Source of the DNA: Micrococcaceae bacterium UBA6021
Lineage (GTDB): Bacteria; Actinomycetota; Actinomycetes; Actinomycetales; Micrococcaceae
Direction of reading: 5' to 3'
Assembly: GCA_002427975.1 (NCBI GenBank)
Contig: DIZT01000010.1
Coordinates: 421-7,886 of the forward strand
DNA length: 7,466 bases
A program made the translations under genes and the position numbers. Below, one piece after another: positions 1 through 7,466 of the stretch. How positions within the stretch are numbered: position 1 is the first letter of the stretch; each line of letters starts with the position of its first letter. The notes under the pieces are model-generated. The model worked only from the letters and a program-made list of their open reading frames with translations, did not search any database and was not told the DNA's origin.

Positions 1-790
1 AGCCGGGATCCCGGTCACCACCCTCTCGATGACATCCGGCGGTTCCCCCGCGGACTGGACGGTCACAGCCATCGCCGCGCGCGGGCTGGGTACCGACTTC
101 ACCCTGCACGGCCCCGACGGCGTTCACCTTAATGTCCACACCGGCCTGCCGGGCACCTTCAACGTCGCCAACGCGGCGCTGGCCACCGTCATGGTCGTCG
201 CCAGCGGAGTGGACGCCACCGCCGTGCAGGCGGCACTGGACCACCACGACCCCTTCACCGTGGCGGTGCCGGGCCGCATGCAGCTCGTCTCCGAGGAACC
301 GGCAGCCGTAGTGGACTTCGCCCACAACCCCGATGCCTTGGCACGCGCTTTGGAAGCGGTCAGGTCACCGCAGCCGGGTTCCCGGGTGATCGTTGTTTTC
401 GGTGCCACCGGACAACGGGACCAAAGCAAACGGCCGGCCATGGGGGCCATCGCGGCCAGGCTGGCAGACTTTGTCATTGTCACGGACGACGACCCCCACG
501 ACGAGGACGCGGCAGCCATCCGGACGGACGTGCTGGCCGGCGCCCGGGCAGCGCAGGAACAGGAATCGCTGGGGTGCGCCATCGAGGAAGTTTTCCCCCG
601 TGGCACCGCCATCGCGAGAGCCGTTGAATTGGCCGGTCCCAGTGACACGATTCTGGTGGCCGGCCGCGGCCATGAGGTCTGGCAGGAAGTCAAGGGCGTC
701 AACCTTGCACTGGACGACCGGGTGGAACTCCGGAACGCCTTGACAGCCAGGGGATTCACCGTTCTCCCAGACGACCGGATAGAGTCCTAG
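1..790 (+). CDS. murE: UDP-N-acetylmuramoyl-tripeptide synthetase MurE, C-terminal part (5' end outside window), probably L-lysine-adding
   Basis: Cytoplasmic ATP-dependent Mur ligase that adds the third, diamino, residue to UDP-MurNAc-L-Ala-D-Glu. The reading frame is open from base 2 to the TAG at 788-790, giving about 262 codons of a family usually near 500 residues, so the N-terminal UDP-binding domain and the ATP P-loop lie upstream of the window. The ATG at 29 is internal: the codons before it read GIPVTTLS, which continues the protein. Visible motifs are FNVANAALA of the central domain, PGRMQ (from 269), DFAHNPDAL (the family's DYAHTPDAL-like motif), VVFGATGQRDQSKRP at the start of the C-terminal domain, the specificity loop TDDDPHDED (DDPH at 488-499) and GRGHE (662-676). 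DAP-adding enzymes such as E. coli MurE carry DNPR at this loop and lysine-adding Staphylococcus aureus MurE carries DNPA. DDPH lacks the DAP-binding arginine, so lysine is inferred. murF follows after 6 bases in the same frame. Confidence 0.96.
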   Translation, partial: AGIPVTTLSMTSGGSPADWTVTAIAARGLGTDFTLHGPDGVHLNVHTGLPGTFNVANAALATVMVVASGVDATAVQAALDHHDPFTVAVPGRMQLVSEEPAAVVDFAHNPDALARALEAVRSPQPGSRVIVVFGATGQRDQSKRPAMGAIAARLADFVIVTDDDPHDEDAAAIRTDVLAGARAAQEQESLGCAIEEVFPRGTAIARAVELAGPSDTILVAGRGHEVWQEVKGVNLALDDRVELRNALTARGFTVLPDDRIES

Positions 791-796
791 ACCGAG

Positions 797-2263
797 ATGA
801 TTGCACTAACTGCGGCGGAGATCGCCGAAATTACACACGGCCGCCTGGACGCCGATCCGGGGATCACGCCCCTTTCGGTGGTCACTGATTCCCGCGAGGC
901 TGCCGCGGGGTCGCTGTACGTGGCGAAACCAGGTGAGCACGCCGACGGGCACGACTTCGTTGCTGCCGCGTTCAGCCGAGGCGCGGTGCTGGTGCTCGCG
1001 GAGCGACCTGTAGCGGGACCTGACGGCGTCAATTACCCTGCCGTCCTGGTGGAGGACGCCGTGCTGGCCATGGGCGCGCTGGCGGCAGAGGCACTGCGTC
1101 GGATCCGCCTGGCAAGGGCTGCGGCCGGGCACGCTCTGACAGTCGTCGGGATCACCGGTTCCGCGGGAAAGACCACTACCAAGGATCTCCTCGCCGGGAT
1201 CCTCACACAGCAGGGGACCACTGTTGCCCCGCAAGGGTCCTACAACGGTGAGGTGGGCGTGCCGCTCACTGTCTTCCGGGCTGACACACAGACGCGGTAC
1301 CTCGTGATCGAGATGGGTGCCACGGGCATCGGTCACATCCGCTACCTTGCGGACATGGTGAAGCCTGACATCGGCGTCGTCCTCGGTATCGGCACCGCCC
1401 ACGCCGGGGAATTCGGCGGCGTGGAGAACATCGCCCAGGCCAAGGGAGAACTCCTGGAGTCCCTCGCGGCCAACGGAACCGCCGTCATCAATCTCGACGA
1501 CGACCGCGTCGCTGCCATGCGCAGCCGAACCGGCGCCGCCGTTCTGGGTTTCTCCGCCGAAGAACGCTCTGGTGCCACCGTTCGGGCCGTGAATCCGGAC
1601 ACCAACGCACAGGGCAATCCTGAATTCGAGCTCGTCCTGCCGGACGGCGAAACCGGCCTCCACGTCAACAGCCGGCTTATCGGTGCCCACCACATCGGCA
1701 ACCTCCTGGCCGCGGCTGCCGCTGCCTGGGCGGCCGGAGTGCCGGGCACGGACATCGCCGCATCACTGAGCACACAGTCAGCCGCAAGCCGTTGGCGGAT
1801 GGAACGCACCGAACGTGCTGACGGCGTCACCATCATCAACGACGCCTACAACGCCAACCCGGAGTCCATGCGCGCCGCCCTGCGAACCCTGGCCGACCTG
1901 GGCCGTGGACGCCGGACCTGGGCTGTCCTGGGAGCCATGTTGGAACTGGGGCCGGATTCGATCCGTGAACACACCGCCGTCGGAACCCAGGTGGTGCGCC
2001 TGAACATCTCACGCCTGGTGGTTGTTGGCCGCGAAGCCCGGGCGCTCTACGTTTCCGCCGTCCAGGAGGGTTCCTGGGGCGACGAATGCGTCTTTGCCGA
2101 AACTGCTGACGACGCATACGCACTGCTCAACGCCGAGCTTGAGCCCGGCGATCTGGTGCTTTTCAAGTCGTCCAACAGCGTTGGACTGAGGCACCTGGGC
2201 GATCGGATAGCATTACCCCCACAAACCACGGAACCCGCCGATGAAGGGAGCGAGCTGCTGTGA
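797..2263 (+). CDS. murF: UDP-N-acetylmuramoyl-tripeptide--D-alanyl-D-alanine ligase MurF
   Basis: Cytoplasmic Mur ligase that joins D-Ala-D-Ala to the UDP-MurNAc-tripeptide, completing the pentapeptide. The product is 488 residues, slightly longer than the usual 450-470. The N-terminal substrate-binding domain includes [20 protein letters not shown] (about 28-47). The central ATPase domain has the P-loop [12 protein letters not shown] (118-129), NGEVGVPLT (150-158), EMG (172-174), GTAHAGEFG (199-207) and [10 protein letters not shown] (211-220), whose Lys216 is the candidate carbamylated lysine. NLDDD (232-236), GAHHIGN (296-302) and the MurF-typical [12 protein letters not shown] (347-358) follow, then the C-terminal ligase domain with VLGAMLELG and FKSSNSVGL. 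The start is fixed: the in-frame murE stop lies only two codons upstream and [17 protein letters not shown] is a typical MurF N-terminus. No clear Shine-Dalgarno precedes it, so translation is probably coupled to murE. Its TGA overlaps the GTG of mraY. Confidence 0.98.
   Translation: MIALTAAEIAEITHGRLDADPGITPLSVVTDSREAAAGSLYVAKPGEHADGHDFVAAAFSRGAVLVLAERPVAGPDGVNYPAVLVEDAVLAMGALAAEALRRIRLARAAAGHALTVVGITGSAGKTTTKDLLAGILTQQGTTVAPQGSYNGEVGVPLTVFRADTQTRYLVIEMGATGIGHIRYLADMVKPDIGVVLGIGTAHAGEFGGVENIAQAKGELLESLAANGTAVINLDDDRVAAMRSRTGAAVLGFSAEERSGATVRAVNPDTNAQGNPEFELVLPDGETGLHVNSRLIGAHHIGNLLAAAAAAWAAGVPGTDIAASLSTQSAASRWRMERTERADGVTIINDAYNANPESMRAALRTLADLGRGRRTWAVLGAMLELGPDSIREHTAVGTQVVRLNISRLVVVGREARALYVSAVQEGSWGDECVFAETADDAYALLNAELEPGDLVLFKSSNSVGLRHLGDRIALPPQTTEPADEGSELL
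2244..2250 (+). promoter_or_regulatory. Ribosome binding site for mraY
   Basis: The purine-rich AAGGGAG lies inside the 3' end of murF, 9 bases before the GTG at 2260. It supports GTG as the real mraY start despite the 4-base overlap with the murF stop codon. Assignment is by position and partial complementarity to the 16S rRNA tail. Confidence 0.65.
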
Positions 2264-3369
2264 TTGCACTACTGATCGGCGCAGGACTTGCCCTGGTGTT
2301 CGCCTTGGTGGGAACGCCGCTGTTTATCCGCCTGCTTGTCCGCAAGAGCTATGGGCAATTCATCCGCGATGACGGGCCCACCTCCCACCACACCAAACGC
2401 GGCACTCCCACCATGGGCGGCACGGTGGTGGTGGGCGCGGTCCTGCTCAGCTACGGACTGACCCACCTGGTCATGTGGATGATCAACCCGGACTCGGCTG
2501 GCCCTTCGGCCTCGGCCCTGATCCTGCTCTTCCTGATGGTGGGCATGGGGCTGGTGGGCTTCCTGGACGATTTCATTAAGATCTCCCGCCAGCGGAGCCT
2601 TGGCCTGGACGCCAAAGCCAAGCTCATCCTCCAGGCCGCGGTGGGCATAGCCTTCGCCATCCTGGCCCTGAACTTTCCCAATGCGGACGGCGTCACGCCG
2701 GCGTCCACGAAAATATCCCTGGTGCGGGACGTGTCCTGGCTGGATATGGCGTTCGCCGGTACGGTGCTCGGAGCGATCCTCTTTGTTCTCTGGTCAAACC
2801 TGATCGTCACCGCCGCAACCAACGGCGTGAATCTGACGGACGGCCTCGACGGACTGGCCGCCGGCGCCTCGGTTATGGTGTTCGGCGCCTACACCCTGAT
2901 GGGCATCTGGCAGAGCAACCAGGCATGCGGGTCACCGCGCCAGGCAGGAAGCGGTTGCTACTCGGTCCGGGACCCCCTGGACCTGGCGCTGCTGGCAGCC
3001 ATCATGAGCGCTGCCCTGGTGGGATTCCTTTGGTGGAACACCTCGCCGGCCAAGATCTTCATGGGTGACACCGGATCGTTGGCCATCGGCGGGGCGATCG
3101 CCGGCTTCGCGATCCTGTCGCGCACAGAACTGCTGCTCGGAATCATCGGCGGACTGTTTGTCTTGATTACGCTGTCCGTGATCATCCAGGTGGGCTACTT
3201 CAAGGCGACCGGCGGGAAACGCGTCTTCAAGATGGCGCCGCTGCAGCACCACTTCGAACTTAAGGGCTGGGCAGAAGTCACGGTGGTGGTCCGGTTCTGG
3301 ATCCTGGGCGGGCTCTTCGTCGCCGTGGGTCTGGGTGTCTTCTACGCTGAATGGGTTGTACTCCTGTGA
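2260..3369 (+). CDS. mraY: Phospho-N-acetylmuramoyl-pentapeptide-transferase MraY (lipid I synthase)
   Basis: Polytopic membrane enzyme that transfers phospho-MurNAc-pentapeptide from UDP to undecaprenyl phosphate on the cytoplasmic face, forming lipid I. The 369 residues match the family length and hydropathy suggests about ten membrane segments. Family motifs seen are [22 protein letters not shown] (33-54), FLDDFIK (101-107, with the Asp pair 103-104), [12 protein letters not shown] (191-202), [14 protein letters not shown] (265-278, with catalytic-type Asp270) and [11 protein letters not shown] (327-337, with the His pair 330-331). The start is GTG, within a GTGA overlap with the murF stop and preceded by [25 protein letters not shown] forms the first membrane segment. 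A loop predicted to face outward (about 218-240) carries two cysteines, 223 and 233. The TGA at 3367-3369 overlaps the likely GTG start of murD. Confidence 0.98.
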   Translation: MIALLIGAGLALVFALVGTPLFIRLLVRKSYGQFIRDDGPTSHHTKRGTPTMGGTVVVGAVLLSYGLTHLVMWMINPDSAGPSASALILLFLMVGMGLVGFLDDFIKISRQRSLGLDAKAKLILQAAVGIAFAILALNFPNADGVTPASTKISLVRDVSWLDMAFAGTVLGAILFVLWSNLIVTAATNGVNLTDGLDGLAAGASVMVFGAYTLMGIWQSNQACGSPRQAGSGCYSVRDPLDLALLAAIMSAALVGFLWWNTSPAKIFMGDTGSLAIGGAIAGFAILSRTELLLGIIGGLFVLITLSVIIQVGYFKATGGKRVFKMAPLQHHFELKGWAEVTVVVRFWILGGLFVAVGLGVFYAEWVVLL

Positions 3370-4928
3370 TTGTTTCTTCCCGCCTGGAAAACCTTGTCAG
3401 CTGGGACTCTGACTGGGCGGGGCTGCGCGTTGCAGTCACCGGCATCGGAGTTTCCGGGTTTGCCGCGGCAGATACCCTCATCGAACTCGGGGCCCGGGTG
3501 GTGGTGGTCGATGCCGCCACCAGCGACATCGCAATGGCACACGCCGACACACTGAAGATCGTCGGCGCCGTGGACGTGCTCCTCGGCGAGGATGCCGTCA
3601 GCATGATCCCCAAGATCGATGGCAGCTTCCCCGAACTCATCGTGACCTCCCCGGGCTGGCGGCCGGACCAAGCGCTCCTGGCGGCCGCTGCACGCGCCCA
3701 CATTCCCGTCTGGGGCGACGTCGAACTGGCCTGGCGCCTGCGGGTCCGGGACGGACACAAAACCGCGGACTGGCTGACCATCACCGGCACCAACGGAAAA
3801 ACCACCACAGTGGGACTGACGGCGTCGATGCTGCAGGCCGCCGGCCTGAAGGCGATAGCCGTAGGCAATGTGGGCACTCCCATCCTGGATGCACTCCGGG
3901 ACCCCGTGGCGTACGACGTGTTCGCCGTTGAACTTTCCAGCTTCCAGCTGCATTGGGCGCAATCGCTGTCGCCGGTGGCCAGTGTCTGCCTCAACGTGGC
4001 CGAGGACCACGTTGACTGGCACGGATCCTACAACTCCTACCTCGCGGACAAGGCGAAGGTCTACGAGCGTACCCAGAAGGCGTGCATCTACAACGCTGAG
4101 CAGATCGAAACCGAACGTATGGTGGAGGACGCCGACGTCCTGGAAGGCTGCCGTGCCGTTGGCTTCACCACGCTGACGCCGGCTATCAGCATGCTGGGTG
4201 TGGTGGAGGGTCTCCTGGTGGACCGCGCGTTCATCGAGGAACGCAAAGACAGCGCCGCAGAGCTGGCTTCACTGGCAGACCTGGGCCAGTTTGCCCCCCG
4301 GCACATGGTGGCCAACGCCCTCGCGGCTGCTGCCCTGGTCCGGGCCTACGGAGTGGATTCGAAGGCGGTGCGCCAGGGCATCCAGGACTATGTGCCCGGC
4401 AACCACCGCATCCAGCCGGTCGCCCGGGAGCACGGCGTGCTCTGGGTCAATGATTCCAAGGCCACTAACCCGCACGCTGCGGCAGCGTCGCTGGCGACCT
4501 TTGACAACGTCATCTGGATCGCGGGCGGCCTGTCCAAGGGCGTCAGCTACGACGACCTGGTCCGGGACAACGCTGCCCGGCTCAAAGCCGTGGTACTCAT
4601 CGGTACGGACACCGCCCCGTTGGCGGACGCCTTGGAGCGACACGCGCCGGATGTCCCGGTGATCCAGACGCCGGCGGGCGACACTGAAAACATGCAGACT
4701 GCCGAAACGGGCGGAGCCAAAACGGGCAGCTCTCCGGATTCCGGTGCGGCCGTGATGTCCCGGGCCGTTGCGTCAGCGGCGCAGCTGGCCGTTTCAGGCG
4801 ATACCGTGCTGATGGCACCGGCAGCTGCGTCCATGGATCAGTTCTCTTCCTATGCTCACCGCGGCGAAGCCTTTATCGAAGCTGTCCGCGAGCTGGTGGA
4901 AGGGCAGGCCAAGACCGGCGAGGAGTAA
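3366..4928 (+). CDS. murD: UDP-N-acetylmuramoylalanine--D-glutamate ligase MurD
   Basis: Cytoplasmic Mur ligase that adds D-glutamate to UDP-MurNAc-L-Ala. From the GTG at 3366 it is 520 residues, longer than the usual 440-500. In this numbering it shows the N-terminal UDP-binding Rossmann motif [10 protein letters not shown] (22-31), the ATP P-loop [11 protein letters not shown] (138-148), ELSSFQL (189-195), [11 protein letters not shown] (210-220), [11 protein letters not shown] (342-352), [10 protein letters not shown] (362-371), [10 protein letters not shown] (383-392) and [19 protein letters not shown] (482-499). GTG 3366 is chosen because it gives a 4-base GTGA overlap with mraY, as at the previous junction. 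The alternative ATG at 3351 adds five residues (MGCTP) and gives a 19-base overlap. Neither has a strong Shine-Dalgarno. A polar stretch rich in Gly, Ser and Thr (about 440-462) sits in the C-terminal domain before the VMSRAV helix and looks like a lineage-specific loop. ftsW starts two bases after the TAA. Confidence 0.96.
   Translation: MIVSSRLENLVSWDSDWAGLRVAVTGIGVSGFAAADTLIELGARVVVVDAATSDIAMAHADTLKIVGAVDVLLGEDAVSMIPKIDGSFPELIVTSPGWRPDQALLAAAARAHIPVWGDVELAWRLRVRDGHKTADWLTITGTNGKTTTVGLTASMLQAAGLKAIAVGNVGTPILDALRDPVAYDVFAVELSSFQLHWAQSLSPVASVCLNVAEDHVDWHGSYNSYLADKAKVYERTQKACIYNAEQIETERMVEDADVLEGCRAVGFTTLTPAISMLGVVEGLLVDRAFIEERKDSAAELASLADLGQFAPRHMVANALAAAALVRAYGVDSKAVRQGIQDYVPGNHRIQPVAREHGVLWVNDSKATNPHAAAASLATFDNVIWIAGGLSKGVSYDDLVRDNAARLKAVVLIGTDTAPLADALERHAPDVPVIQTPAGDTENMQTAETGGAKTGSSPDSGAAVMSRAVASAAQLAVSGDTVLMAPAAASMDQFSSYAHRGEAFIEAVRELVEGQAKTGEE
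4921..4925 (+). promoter_or_regulatory. Ribosome binding site for ftsW
   Basis: AGGAG lies in the last sense codons of murD, 5 bases before the ATG at 4931, and is the strongest Shine-Dalgarno seen in the window. It fixes the ftsW start and places its initiation within the terminating murD message. Confidence 0.8.
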
Positions 4929-4930
4929 GA

Positions 4931-6259
4931 ATGGTCAGCACGCCCACCCGGTCTCCGGCCTCACGGCCGCGCGCCGGGAAACCGGCTTCGCCCGCAAAAT
5001 CCACCATCACGCTGCCCGCCCGGATCCGCGGATGGTACCGAGGTTTTTGGTCCATCCTCGAAGGAACAGGCACCTCCAGGAACGGCTCAACCTATTACCT
5101 CATCCTTGGTTCCACGCTGGCCCTGACCGCCATCGGCATCATGATGGTGCTCTCGGCTTCCAGCGTCGAATCCATCGCCGCCGGAAAGTCGCCGTACGGT
5201 GATGCGCTCAAGCAGAGCATGTTCGCCGCGATCGGGATTTTCACCATGTTTGTCCTCTCGCGCATCAACGTGGTGTGGCTTAAACGCCTGGCTTGGCCGG
5301 TACTTGGCGGGACCTTGGTCGTCCTGGGCCTGGTGCAGCTGATCGGCACCGAAGTCAATGGCAACAAGAACTGGATTGACATTGGCGGCATTACGTTCCA
5401 GCCGTCCGAAGCATCCAAGCTGGCCCTGGCGCTGTGGATGGCTACGGTCCTTGCCAGAAAGGGCAGGCTGCTCCGGCGCTGGCCGCACGTGCTGATCCCG
5501 GCTGTGCCGCTGGCAGGCGCCGTGATCGGCCTGGTGCTGTTGGGCAATGACCTGGGCACGGCCATGATCATCATGATGATCACGGCTGCCGCACTCTTCT
5601 TCGCCGGAGTGCCGCTGTACCTGTTCGGCGCCGCGGCCCTGGCGGCCGCGGCGGGTACAGCTGTCATGGCCATCACCAGCTCAAACCGGATGTGCCGCAT
5701 CACCTCGTGGTGGACGGGCCAGTCCTGTGCTGACGGCATTGACGCAAACTACCAGGCCACCAACGGTCTCTACGGGCTCGCGTCCGGGGGATGGTTCGGC
5801 GTTGGCCTGGGCCAAAGCAGGCAGAAGTACAGCTGGATCCCGGAAGCCCACAACGACTTCATTTTCGCCATCATCGGCGAGGAACTCGGCCTGGTGGGCA
5901 CCGTCGTCGTACTTGTCCTCTTTGCCATCCTCGGGGCCGCCATCTACCGCGTGGTGGTGGCGCAGGCAGATATGTTCCACCGGGTGCTGGCCGGCACCAT
6001 CATGGTGTGGCTGCTGGGGCAGGCTACCGTCAACATGGCTGTGGTGACAGGGCTGATGCCCGTCATCGGCGTGCCGCTGCCGTTCATCTCCTACGGCGGT
6101 TCGGCATTGCTGATGTCACTGTGCGCCGTAGGGGTGGTTCTGTCGCTCGCCCGCGAACAGATGGCGCCTGCCATGCGGCCCAAGAGACTGCTGAAATTCG
6201 GCGCAAGGAAGGCCGGCGGATCCACCGGCCGCAAAACAACCGCAAGAAAGCGTACGTAG
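4931..6259 (+). CDS. ftsW: Septal peptidoglycan polymerase FtsW (SEDS family glycosyltransferase)
   Basis: Integral membrane protein of the divisome that polymerises lipid II into glycan strands, working with a class B penicillin-binding protein (FtsI). It is 442 residues. It starts with a cytoplasmic tail of about 54 residues rich in Pro, Ser, Arg and Lys, followed by about ten membrane segments beginning near YYLILGSTLAL (55-65). SEDS motifs seen are NWIDIGGITFQPSE (147-160), LLGNDLGTA (203-211), ANYQATNGLYGLASGGWFGVGLGQS (272-296), PEAHNDFIFAIIGEELGLVG (304-323) and PLPFISYGGSALL (382-394). Asp309 in PEAHND matches the catalytic aspartate of E. coli FtsW (Asp297). The C-terminus is a basic tail rich in Arg, Lys and Thr. 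Position between murD and murG supports FtsW rather than RodA. The large predicted outer loop has Cys255 and Cys266. The start is supported by AGGAG five bases upstream. Confidence 0.97.
   Translation: MVSTPTRSPASRPRAGKPASPAKSTITLPARIRGWYRGFWSILEGTGTSRNGSTYYLILGSTLALTAIGIMMVLSASSVESIAAGKSPYGDALKQSMFAAIGIFTMFVLSRINVVWLKRLAWPVLGGTLVVLGLVQLIGTEVNGNKNWIDIGGITFQPSEASKLALALWMATVLARKGRLLRRWPHVLIPAVPLAGAVIGLVLLGNDLGTAMIIMMITAAALFFAGVPLYLFGAAALAAAAGTAVMAITSSNRMCRITSWWTGQSCADGIDANYQATNGLYGLASGGWFGVGLGQSRQKYSWIPEAHNDFIFAIIGEELGLVGTVVVLVLFAILGAAIYRVVVAQADMFHRVLAGTIMVWLLGQATVNMAVVTGLMPVIGVPLPFISYGGSALLMSLCAVGVVLSLAREQMAPAMRPKRLLKFGARKAGGSTGRKTTARKRT
6211..6230 (+). repeat. Imperfect 20-base inverted repeat near the 3' end of ftsW
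   Basis: The sequence GGCCGGCGGATCCACCGGCC is a near-perfect palindrome with one mismatched pair. Its outer arms are GGCCGG and CCGGCC around a central GGATCC. It lies in the basic tail codons of ftsW, 35 bases before the murG start. It is not followed by a T run, so it does not look like an intrinsic terminator. An RNA hairpin affecting murG translation is possible, but chance in GC-rich coding sequence is equally plausible. Confidence 0.35.
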
Positions 6260-6265
6260 CACCAG

Positions 6266-7366
6266 ATGACTTCCCAGAACCTGTCCATTGTCCTGGCGGG
6301 CGGCGGAACCGCCGGCCATATCAGCCCCCTGCTGGCCATCGCGGCCGCATTGCGGGCCGCCGTGCCCGACGCCAGGCTGCTCGCGGTGGGCACACCCGCC
6401 GGCATGGAAACCCGGCTGGTTCCCGCCGCCGGCGTAGAACTGGCCACCATCGACCGGGTGCCGTTTCCGCGGAAACCGTCCGTTGACCTGCTCAGGCTGC
6501 CCGGACGGCTGGCCGGTGCGGTCCGGCAGTCCGGACGCATCCTTGACGAGGCATCGGCCGACGTCCTGGTGGGCGTCGGCGGCTACGTCTGCACGCCGCT
6601 GTACCTCGCCGCACGCCGCCGGGGGATCCCCATCGTGATCCATGAGGCCAACACCAGGCCCGGACTGGCCAACCGCGTGGGATCGTTCCTGACCCGGCAC
6701 GTGGCCACCGCCTTCGATACCACGCGCCTGCGCCACGCCCGCCATGTCGGCATGCCCATGCGCACCGAAATTTCCAGCCTCGACCGGGACGCGTCCCGTA
6801 CCCCAGCGCGCGAAGCCCTGGGCCTGGATCCCACCAGGCCCACGCTGATTGTGACCGGCGGTTCCTCGGGCGCCCAAAGCATCAACCGTGCCGTAGCGGC
6901 CGCCGTCGGCGATCTCGGCGCGGCGGGGATCCAGACACTCCACATCACGGGCCGCGGTAAGACGGTCCAGGGACCCGACGGCGGCCCGCTCGCCGCACCG
7001 GGCTACCGGCAGGTGGAGTACGTGGACGGAATGGAACGTGTGTACGCCGCCGCCGACGTGCTGCTCGCGCGGTCCGGCGCGGCGACGGTCTGCGAAGTGG
7101 CCGCCGTAGGCGTGCCGGCCGTCTTCGTACCCCTGCCCATCGGCAACGGCGAGCAGGCGCTCAACGCGGCCGGGCTCGTGAACGCCGGCGGCGCACTCCT
7201 GGTCGCGGATAAGGATTTCACCGCGCAGTGGGTTTCGCGCGAACTCATTCCCCTGGTCACGGACCCCGGCCGGCTGGCCACCATGGCGGCCAGCTCGCGG
7301 CGCCTTGGCATCAGAAACGCCGATCAGCGCATGGCTGGTCTTGTCCTGGAAGCGGTATCCGCATGA
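6266..7366 (+). CDS. murG: UDP-N-acetylglucosamine--N-acetylmuramyl-(pentapeptide) pyrophosphoryl-undecaprenol N-acetylglucosamine transferase MurG
   Basis: GT-B glycosyltransferase on the inner membrane surface that adds GlcNAc from UDP-GlcNAc to lipid I, producing lipid II, the substrate polymerised by FtsW. The 366 residues match the family. The N-terminal acceptor domain has the glycine-rich loop [12 protein letters not shown] (10-21), VGVGGYV (102-108) and [13 protein letters not shown] (125-137). The C-terminal UDP-GlcNAc domain has [12 protein letters not shown] (196-207), the D-V-L-L-A-R-S-G-A motif (254-262) with Glu267 after TVC, and [13 protein letters not shown] (279-291). The NGEQ form is the variant I associate with Gram-positive MurG. 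The start ATG is two codons after the in-frame ftsW TAG, so no upstream alternative exists. No strong Shine-Dalgarno is seen, which suggests coupling to ftsW. The TGA stop overlaps the ATG of murC (ATGA). Confidence 0.98.
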   Translation: MTSQNLSIVLAGGGTAGHISPLLAIAAALRAAVPDARLLAVGTPAGMETRLVPAAGVELATIDRVPFPRKPSVDLLRLPGRLAGAVRQSGRILDEASADVLVGVGGYVCTPLYLAARRRGIPIVIHEANTRPGLANRVGSFLTRHVATAFDTTRLRHARHVGMPMRTEISSLDRDASRTPAREALGLDPTRPTLIVTGGSSGAQSINRAVAAAVGDLGAAGIQTLHITGRGKTVQGPDGGPLAAPGYRQVEYVDGMERVYAAADVLLARSGAATVCEVAAVGVPAVFVPLPIGNGEQALNAAGLVNAGGALLVADKDFTAQWVSRELIPLVTDPGRLATMAASSRRLGIRNADQRMAGLVLEAVSA

Positions 7367-7466
7367 TCCCCGCAGTCATCCGAAGCCAGGAGTCCCTGGG
7401 CCGCGTCCACTTCATCGGCATCGGCGGCGTGGGCATGTCCGCCGTGGCCCGCATCATGGTGGCCCG
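7363..7466 (+). CDS. murC: UDP-N-acetylmuramate--L-alanine ligase MurC, N-terminal fragment (3' end outside window)
   Basis: First ligase of the stem-peptide pathway, adding L-Ala to UDP-MurNAc in the cytoplasm. Only 34 complete codons are in the window. They include [18 protein letters not shown] (15-32), the N-terminal dinucleotide-fold motif typical of MurC, whose GIGGVGMS (19-26) separates it from MurD, MurE and MurF. The start is ATG in an ATGA overlap with the murG stop; GGAAG at 7348-7352, 10 bases upstream, is a plausible ribosome binding site. Its position directly after murG is the usual one in the dcw cluster. The ATP-binding and ligase domains are not visible, so integrity of the gene cannot be judged. 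Confidence 0.95.
   Translation, partial: MIPAVIRSQESLGRVHFIGIGGVGMSAVARIMVA

Noticed and set aside
29..31. ATG at 29 as a murE start
   Set aside because: The frame is open to the window edge and the preceding residues (GIPVTTLS) continue the MurE protein. A start here would leave out the ATP-binding domain.
124..759. A 211-codon open frame on the - strand across murE
   Set aside because: It lies entirely inside murE, its translation is low-complexity with no recognisable motif, and open antisense frames are expected in high-GC coding DNA.
806..1693. A 295-codon open frame on the - strand across murF
   Set aside because: It is a GC-bias shadow of murF: rich in Gly, Arg, Asp and His, without domain motifs or a convincing ribosome binding site.
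5565..5582. Perfect 18-base palindrome TGATCATCATGATGATCA within ftsW
   Set aside because: It is explained by the run of Met and Ile codons (MIIMMIT) in a membrane segment. It lies mid-gene, far from any start, so an operator role is unlikely.
5791..6486. A 231-codon + strand frame overlapping ftsW and murG
   Set aside because: Its translation is dominated by Arg, Gly and His, the usual out-of-frame product of GC-rich genes, and both overlapped genes have intact family motifs.
6116..6943. A 275-codon open frame on the - strand across the end of ftsW and murG
   Set aside because: It spans two genes well supported on the other strand and its composition is typical of a frame shadow.
1..7466. 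A previously undescribed system or accessory gene hidden in the dcw cluster
   Set aside because: Every base apart from three gaps of 2 to 6 bases belongs to one of seven standard peptidoglycan and division genes in canonical order. No inserted gene, RNA gene or mobile sequence was found.

Overview
The window is a piece of the division and cell wall (dcw) cluster of a high-GC Gram-positive bacterium. All seven genes lie on the + strand in the canonical order murE(partial)-murF-mraY-murD-ftsW-murG-murC(partial). Protein character, high GC and actinobacterial motif variants ([10 protein letters not shown] and NGEQ in MurG, PEAHNDF in FtsW) suggest an actinomycete of the Micrococcales. Arthrobacter or Pseudarthrobacter is the best guess, made by recognition and not by a search. 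The MurE specificity loop reads DDPH rather than the DNPR of diaminopimelate-adding enzymes, which fits an L-lysine-type peptidoglycan as known in Arthrobacter.

Layout: the 3' part of murE (1-790); murF (797-2263); mraY (2260-3369); murD (3366 or 3351 to 4928); ftsW (4931-6259); murG (6266-7366); and the first 34 codons of murC (7363-7466). Junctions are either 4-base start/stop overlaps (murF/mraY, probably mraY/murD, murG/murC) or gaps of 2 to 6 bases (murE/murF, murD/ftsW, ftsW/murG). No intergenic space can hold an independent promoter or terminator, so the whole stretch is almost certainly transcribed as one unit with coupled translation. No stretch over 300 bases lacks a gene.

The genes form one pathway. 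MurC, MurD, MurE and MurF add L-Ala, D-Glu, the third-position diamino acid and D-Ala-D-Ala to UDP-MurNAc in the cytoplasm. MraY transfers the phospho-MurNAc-pentapeptide to undecaprenyl phosphate, making lipid I, and MurG adds GlcNAc to give lipid II. FtsW is the SEDS glycosyltransferase that polymerises lipid II at the septum.

I found no tRNA, rRNA, mobile element, CRISPR array or unknown gene, and no sign of a previously undescribed system. The points worth a second look are small: the MurE specificity loop, cysteine pairs in the predicted outer loops of MraY and FtsW, a hydrophilic insertion in MurD, an uncertain murD start, and two in-frame six-base gaps without a clear ribosome binding site.
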